From: Candidatus Woesearchaeota archaeon
Lineage (GTDB): Archaea; Nanobdellota; Nanobdellia; Woesearchaeales; GW2011-AR9
Direction of reading: 5' to 3'
DNA: 6,250 nt
NCBI GenBank assembly: GCA_016179995.1
Contig: JACPCC010000040.1
Location: forward strand, 1 to 6,250
Part shown: piece after piece, positions 5,807 through 6,250 of the stretch
How the letters are laid out: the number at the start of each line of letters is the position of its first letter
Numbering within the stretch: the first letter of the stretch is position 1
Notes under the pieces: model-generated
Seen by the model: the letters and a program-made list of their open reading frames with translations, nothing else
What the model was told of the DNA's origin: nothing
The model's database searches: none
Position numbers and translations under genes: made by a program

Positions 5807-5880
5807 GCCCCGGTAGCTTAGCCTGGCGGAGCGGATGGCTGTTAACCATCAGGTCGTCAGTTCAAATCTGACCCGGGGCG
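5807..5880 (+). tRNA. tRNA-Asn (anticodon GTT)
   Basis: A full cloverleaf can be folded by hand. The acceptor stem is GCCCCGG (5807-5813) with CCGGGGC (5873-5879). The D stem is GCTT/GAGC (5816-5819, 5829-5832). The anticodon stem is GATGG/CCATC (5834-5838, 5846-5850), with loop CTGTTAA giving anticodon GTT at 5841-5843. The variable loop is five bases. The T stem is GTCAG/CTGAC (5856-5860, 5868-5872) with loop TTCAAAT. The discriminator base is G5880. No CCA is encoded, so it must be added by the CCA-adding enzyme, and there is no intron. It reads asparagine codons AAC and AAU. A T-run (TTTT at 5882-5885) directly follows and probably terminates transcription. Confidence 0.97.
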
Positions 5881-5893
5881 GTTTTATTTCTGA
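5866..5893 (+). repeat. Direct repeat copy 1: tRNA-Asn 3' end and trailer
   Basis: The last bases of tRNA-Asn and the following T-rich trailer form the first copy of a direct repeat. The core ACCCGGGGCGGTTTT (5871-5885) recurs exactly at 5964-5978. Flanking ATCT and TCTGAAT are also shared, with small indels. Confidence 0.85.
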
Positions 5894-5932
5894 ATTTAAT
5901 TTATTCTTGCGTCTAATTTTTAACTGAGGTTG

Positions 5933-5953
5933 ATAAGGGCAGACTGCCCTTAT
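5933..5953. repeat. 21-base perfect palindrome
   Basis: ATAAGGGCAG is followed by a single A and then its exact reverse complement, so all ten pairs match around one central base. It lies between the two copies of the tRNA end. TGAGG occurs on both sides (5925-5929 and 5955-5959). A palindrome with almost no spacer is more typical of a dimeric protein-binding site or recombination site than of an RNA stem, though an RNA could fold it with eight pairs and a five-base loop. Confidence 0.75.
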
Positions 5954-5959
5954 GTGAGG

Positions 5960-5990
5960 ATCTACCCGGGGCGGTTTTTATTATCTGAAT
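5960..5990 (+). repeat. Direct repeat copy 2: duplicated tRNA-Asn 3' end
   Basis: This repeats the tail of tRNA-Asn 93 bases after the original: ATCT, then the 15-base core, then a T-rich stretch and ATCTGAAT. Relative to copy 1 it lacks one G after ATCT and has one extra T and extra bases in the trailer. The tRNA body is not repeated: upstream of this copy there is no matching acceptor 5' strand, T loop or anticodon arm. It is thus a fragment of a tRNA end, as left by site-specific integration into tRNA genes or by a partial tandem duplication. Confidence 0.8.
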
Positions 5991-6037
5991 GTTCTCTTGA
6001 AAAGTTAATTTTCTTTAATATGATTGTAATCAATTTT

Positions 6038-6250
6038 TCAAACTAATCCAACTTCATAAATTTCTTGTGCTCTCTTTTCCATAAACTCTAAGTTTTCACA
6101 GTCTTTAAAGAATAATTCTCCATGACCATGGATGATTATTTCAATATCTTTAATCTTTATAACCAAAAGAAGAGGCGTTTCTAAAGTTACTTGGTACTTT
6201 TGTTTTATTTTATTTAAATCAATCTTGCCTCTCTGTTTTAATTTGGCGGA
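6038..6250 (-). CDS. C-terminal part of an unrecognised protein, 5' end outside the window
   Basis: On the - strand an open frame enters at the right edge and runs 70 codons to TGA at 6038-6040, without an internal stop. The visible sequence begins SAKLKQRGKIDLNKIKQKY, continues with a hydrophobic strand-like stretch (TPLLLVIKIKDIEIII), then HGHGELFFKDCENLEFMEKRAQEIYEVGLV at the C-terminus. It looks like a small alpha/beta domain ending in an amphipathic helix. The alternating strand and helix pattern and ordinary codon use, similar to truD next door, support a real gene. I cannot name the family; the HGH and the single Cys are visible but no function should be drawn from them. No SD or start is visible. 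Confidence 0.7.
   Translation of the reverse strand, partial: SAKLKQRGKIDLNKIKQKYQVTLETPLLLVIKIKDIEIIIHGHGELFFKDCENLEFMEKRAQEIYEVGLV

Noticed and set aside
5900..5973. A second, tandem tRNA gene ending in the duplicated 3' end.
   Set aside because: The spacing would fit, but there is no GCCCCGG acceptor partner, no TTC-type T loop and no anticodon arm, so only the 3' end is duplicated.
1..6250. CRISPR array, insertion sequence or replication origin.
   Set aside because: No regularly spaced repeats, no transposase and no origin-type repeat cluster were found on either strand.

Overview
The window looks like a piece of an AT-rich, gene-dense archaeal chromosome. Supporting signs are TATA-box promoters (TTTATATA occurs twice at promoter distance, once with almost no leader), a tRNA-Asn gene without an encoded CCA end, strong Shine-Dalgarno (SD) sequences only inside operons, and protein families common in archaea. 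The short genes, the small secreted/membrane proteins (especially the WPYLAIV-type N-terminal helix) and the DUF6282 and HisRS sequence types are reminiscent of DPANN lineages such as Woesearchaeota/Pacearchaeota. That placement is an impression from protein style, not a phylogeny.

Left part (1-2250, + strand): an apparent operon. It holds a DUF6282 amidohydrolase-like protein whose 5' end lies outside the window, histidyl-tRNA synthetase (hisS), and a 53-residue two-helix membrane protein. Gaps are 25 and 18 bases. Facing it on the - strand (2601-2281) is a small membrane-anchored protein with eight cysteines in its last 29 residues.

Middle (about 2600-3740): a gene-free stretch of about 240 bases with a hairpin and a nine-C tract leads to a leaderless promoter and a toxin-antitoxin module. 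The PIN-domain toxin (DUF3368-like) is broken by a frameshift, probably from an internal deletion. The UPF0175-like antitoxin overlaps its end by four bases and is intact. Between this module and the convergent ZIP gene lies a long imperfect hairpin (3652-3715), overlapped by a second small hairpin that competes for the same bases.

Right part (3742-6250): a ZIP-family metal transporter with its own promoter and the tRNA pseudouridine synthase truD, both on the - strand. A short divergent promoter region separates truD from tRNA-Asn(GTT) on the + strand. The 3' end of the tRNA and its trailing T-run are repeated 93 bases downstream, with a 21-base perfect palindrome between the copies. The window closes with the C-terminal 70 codons of an unrecognised - strand protein that runs off the right edge.

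The core genes (hisS, truD, tRNA-Asn) all serve translation. The metal transporter, the toxin-antitoxin remnant and the Cys-rich surface protein are accessory. I do not see a complete new multi-gene system. The best leads are the decayed toxin beside a preserved antitoxin, the duplicated tRNA end with its palindrome, the switch-like hairpins at 3638-3715, and the Cys-rich anchored protein.
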